From NCBI RefSeq assembly GCF_910594005.1, contig NC_057826.1:21175501-21239500 (forward strand): a DNA stretch of 64,000 nucleotides. The letters run 5' to 3'. This document shows positions 62,846-64,000 of the stretch, in pieces. Under the pieces are notes generated by a model that was not told the DNA's origin, ran no database searches, and saw only the letters and a list, made by a program, of their open reading frames with translations. The translations under genes were made by a program, and so were the position numbers. Position 1 is the stretch's first letter; every line of letters starts with the position of its first letter. The DNA comes from Cervus elaphus (lineage: Eukaryota; Chordata; Mammalia; Artiodactyla; Cervidae).

Positions 62846-63254
62846 CATTTACTTTTATTACTACTACAACTATTTATTATTATTAAGTTCAGTGTCTGCC
62901 GCTGCCTCCCCTGACCTCCTTTCCCATTTGTGCTCAAAAAACTCCTACTGGCAAGAGCCCTTGGCTTCAGCCCAGCTGGCCAACTCGCTGTCCTCCAAAC
63001 ACACAGCCCTTTCCTGCCGCCGCCCCTCCCCCCTGTCCAAGGCCCACCCTTCTACCCAGGCCAGCTTCAGTCCTGGGCAAAGCTTCGTCTCCAGTCCCAG
63101 CCCCTAGGGTCTCCCTGTCTAGTCCCAAGCTTCAGTGAAGCCCAGAGCGTGTGCATGAGTAAAAGGTCTGTGTCTGCCCTGGCTGCCTCTTCTCTCTGGT
63201 CTTAAAGAATTTCACCTCTAGATGGAGGAAAAGTTACCAGGTACTAAGATGCTC

Positions 63255-63420
63255 ATGTTTCTAGGTGTTTTATTAATATTATCTTATCTAATCTCTCATG
63301 ACAACTCTGAGAGTTGGGGCTGTATTCCCATTTCACTGGTGAGGGAATTGAGGCACAGAGAGATTCAGCAACTTGTAAGGGGCAGACCGGGAACTCAGCT
63401 GGTCAGCTTGTTACCATACC
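63255..63420 (-). repeat. MIR SINE relic, antisense
   Basis: gagggaattgaggcacagag and flanking phrases. Confidence 0.6.
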
Positions 63421-63678
63421 AGGTTCGTCTGCCCGAAGTGCAGCAAGCCAAATGCTAAGATGCTGAGGTTTGCAGCAGAGGAGCGTGTGTGTGGCGGTCA
63501 GTAGCTCGTGTTATGTATATAATAACACCACATCAGAAATTAAAACCTACTGTGAAAAAATTATGCAACTTGACTCCAACAAGTGTCACCCCCAGAACCT
63601 GGATTCTTAGGAAATATCTTCTCATGCATCCCATCAGGAAATAGGTCTATATTTGAAGGATTACTTAAACTGTCATTT

Positions 63679-63876
63679 TTTTTAAAAGATTTTCTTTCGT
63701 GATATGGAACCATTTTTAAAGTCTTTTATTTGCTACAATATTGCTTTTGGTTTTTTTATGTTTTGCTGTTTTGGCCCCAAGGTTTGCAGGATCTAACTCT
63801 CCAACCAGGGTCCGAATCTGCACCCGCTACAGTGGCAGGCAAAGTCCTAAACACTGGACGACTAGGGAAGTCCCCT
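63679..63876 (-). repeat. CHR-type SINE, antisense
   Basis: tgctacaatattgcttttgg, ccaaccagggtccgaatctg, actagggaagtcccc. Confidence 0.85.
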
Positions 63877-64000
63877 AAACTGTCATTCTTTTGTGAGCTG
63901 GCTAGGATTTATATTCCTTCTTGTTAAAACTCTGTACTTGCTCTTTGCCACGTATCCTTAACTCTAATTCATATGATGATTATTCAAATAAAGACTAAGT

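Overview
This is nuclear DNA from a ruminant (cow, sheep, goat or a close relative). The evidence is the repeat content: tRNA-Glu-derived Bov-tA SINEs, Bov-A/BovB LINE copies including one long antisense BovB, many CHR-type SINEs, cetartiodactyl L1 tails, and older MIR and L2 relics. I cannot separate the ruminant species. Two protein-coding genes are supported, in a convergent arrangement that I recall from human 14q24.1. Their roles are not linked by anything seen here. Layout: 1-3,400 is repeat-rich upstream DNA. 3,400-8,460 is CCDC177 (+ strand): a CpG-rich promoter, a non-coding first exon with two short upstream ORFs, a small G-rich intron, one uninterrupted 700-codon coding exon, and a 3' UTR ending at an AATAAA signal. 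This 5 kb gene body holds no recognisable interspersed repeat. 8,460-42,100 is a 34 kb intergenic stretch with no gene I can support. It holds about twenty SINEs, a 2 kb BovB, an L1 carrying nested SINEs, L2 relics, one unidentified segment inside an L2, and an inverted duplication with arms of about 490 bp. 42,116-57,424 on the minus strand holds twelve exons of PLEKHD1, from the middle of the PH domain to the stop. All phases join cleanly and code for 456 residues up to the expected C-terminus. The first coding exon (about 50 residues) is not in the window, so 57,425-64,000 is intron 1. No CRISPR array, operon, tRNA, rRNA or prokaryotic feature is present, and I found no new multi-gene system. 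The points most worth checking are: an eight-G run in the last PLEKHD1 exon that decides between two C-termini; the inverted duplication at 36.8-38.7 kb; CTCF-like motifs in convergent orientation around the intergenic region; the Arg-rich upstream ORF of CCDC177; and the unassigned 26.85-27.47 kb segment.
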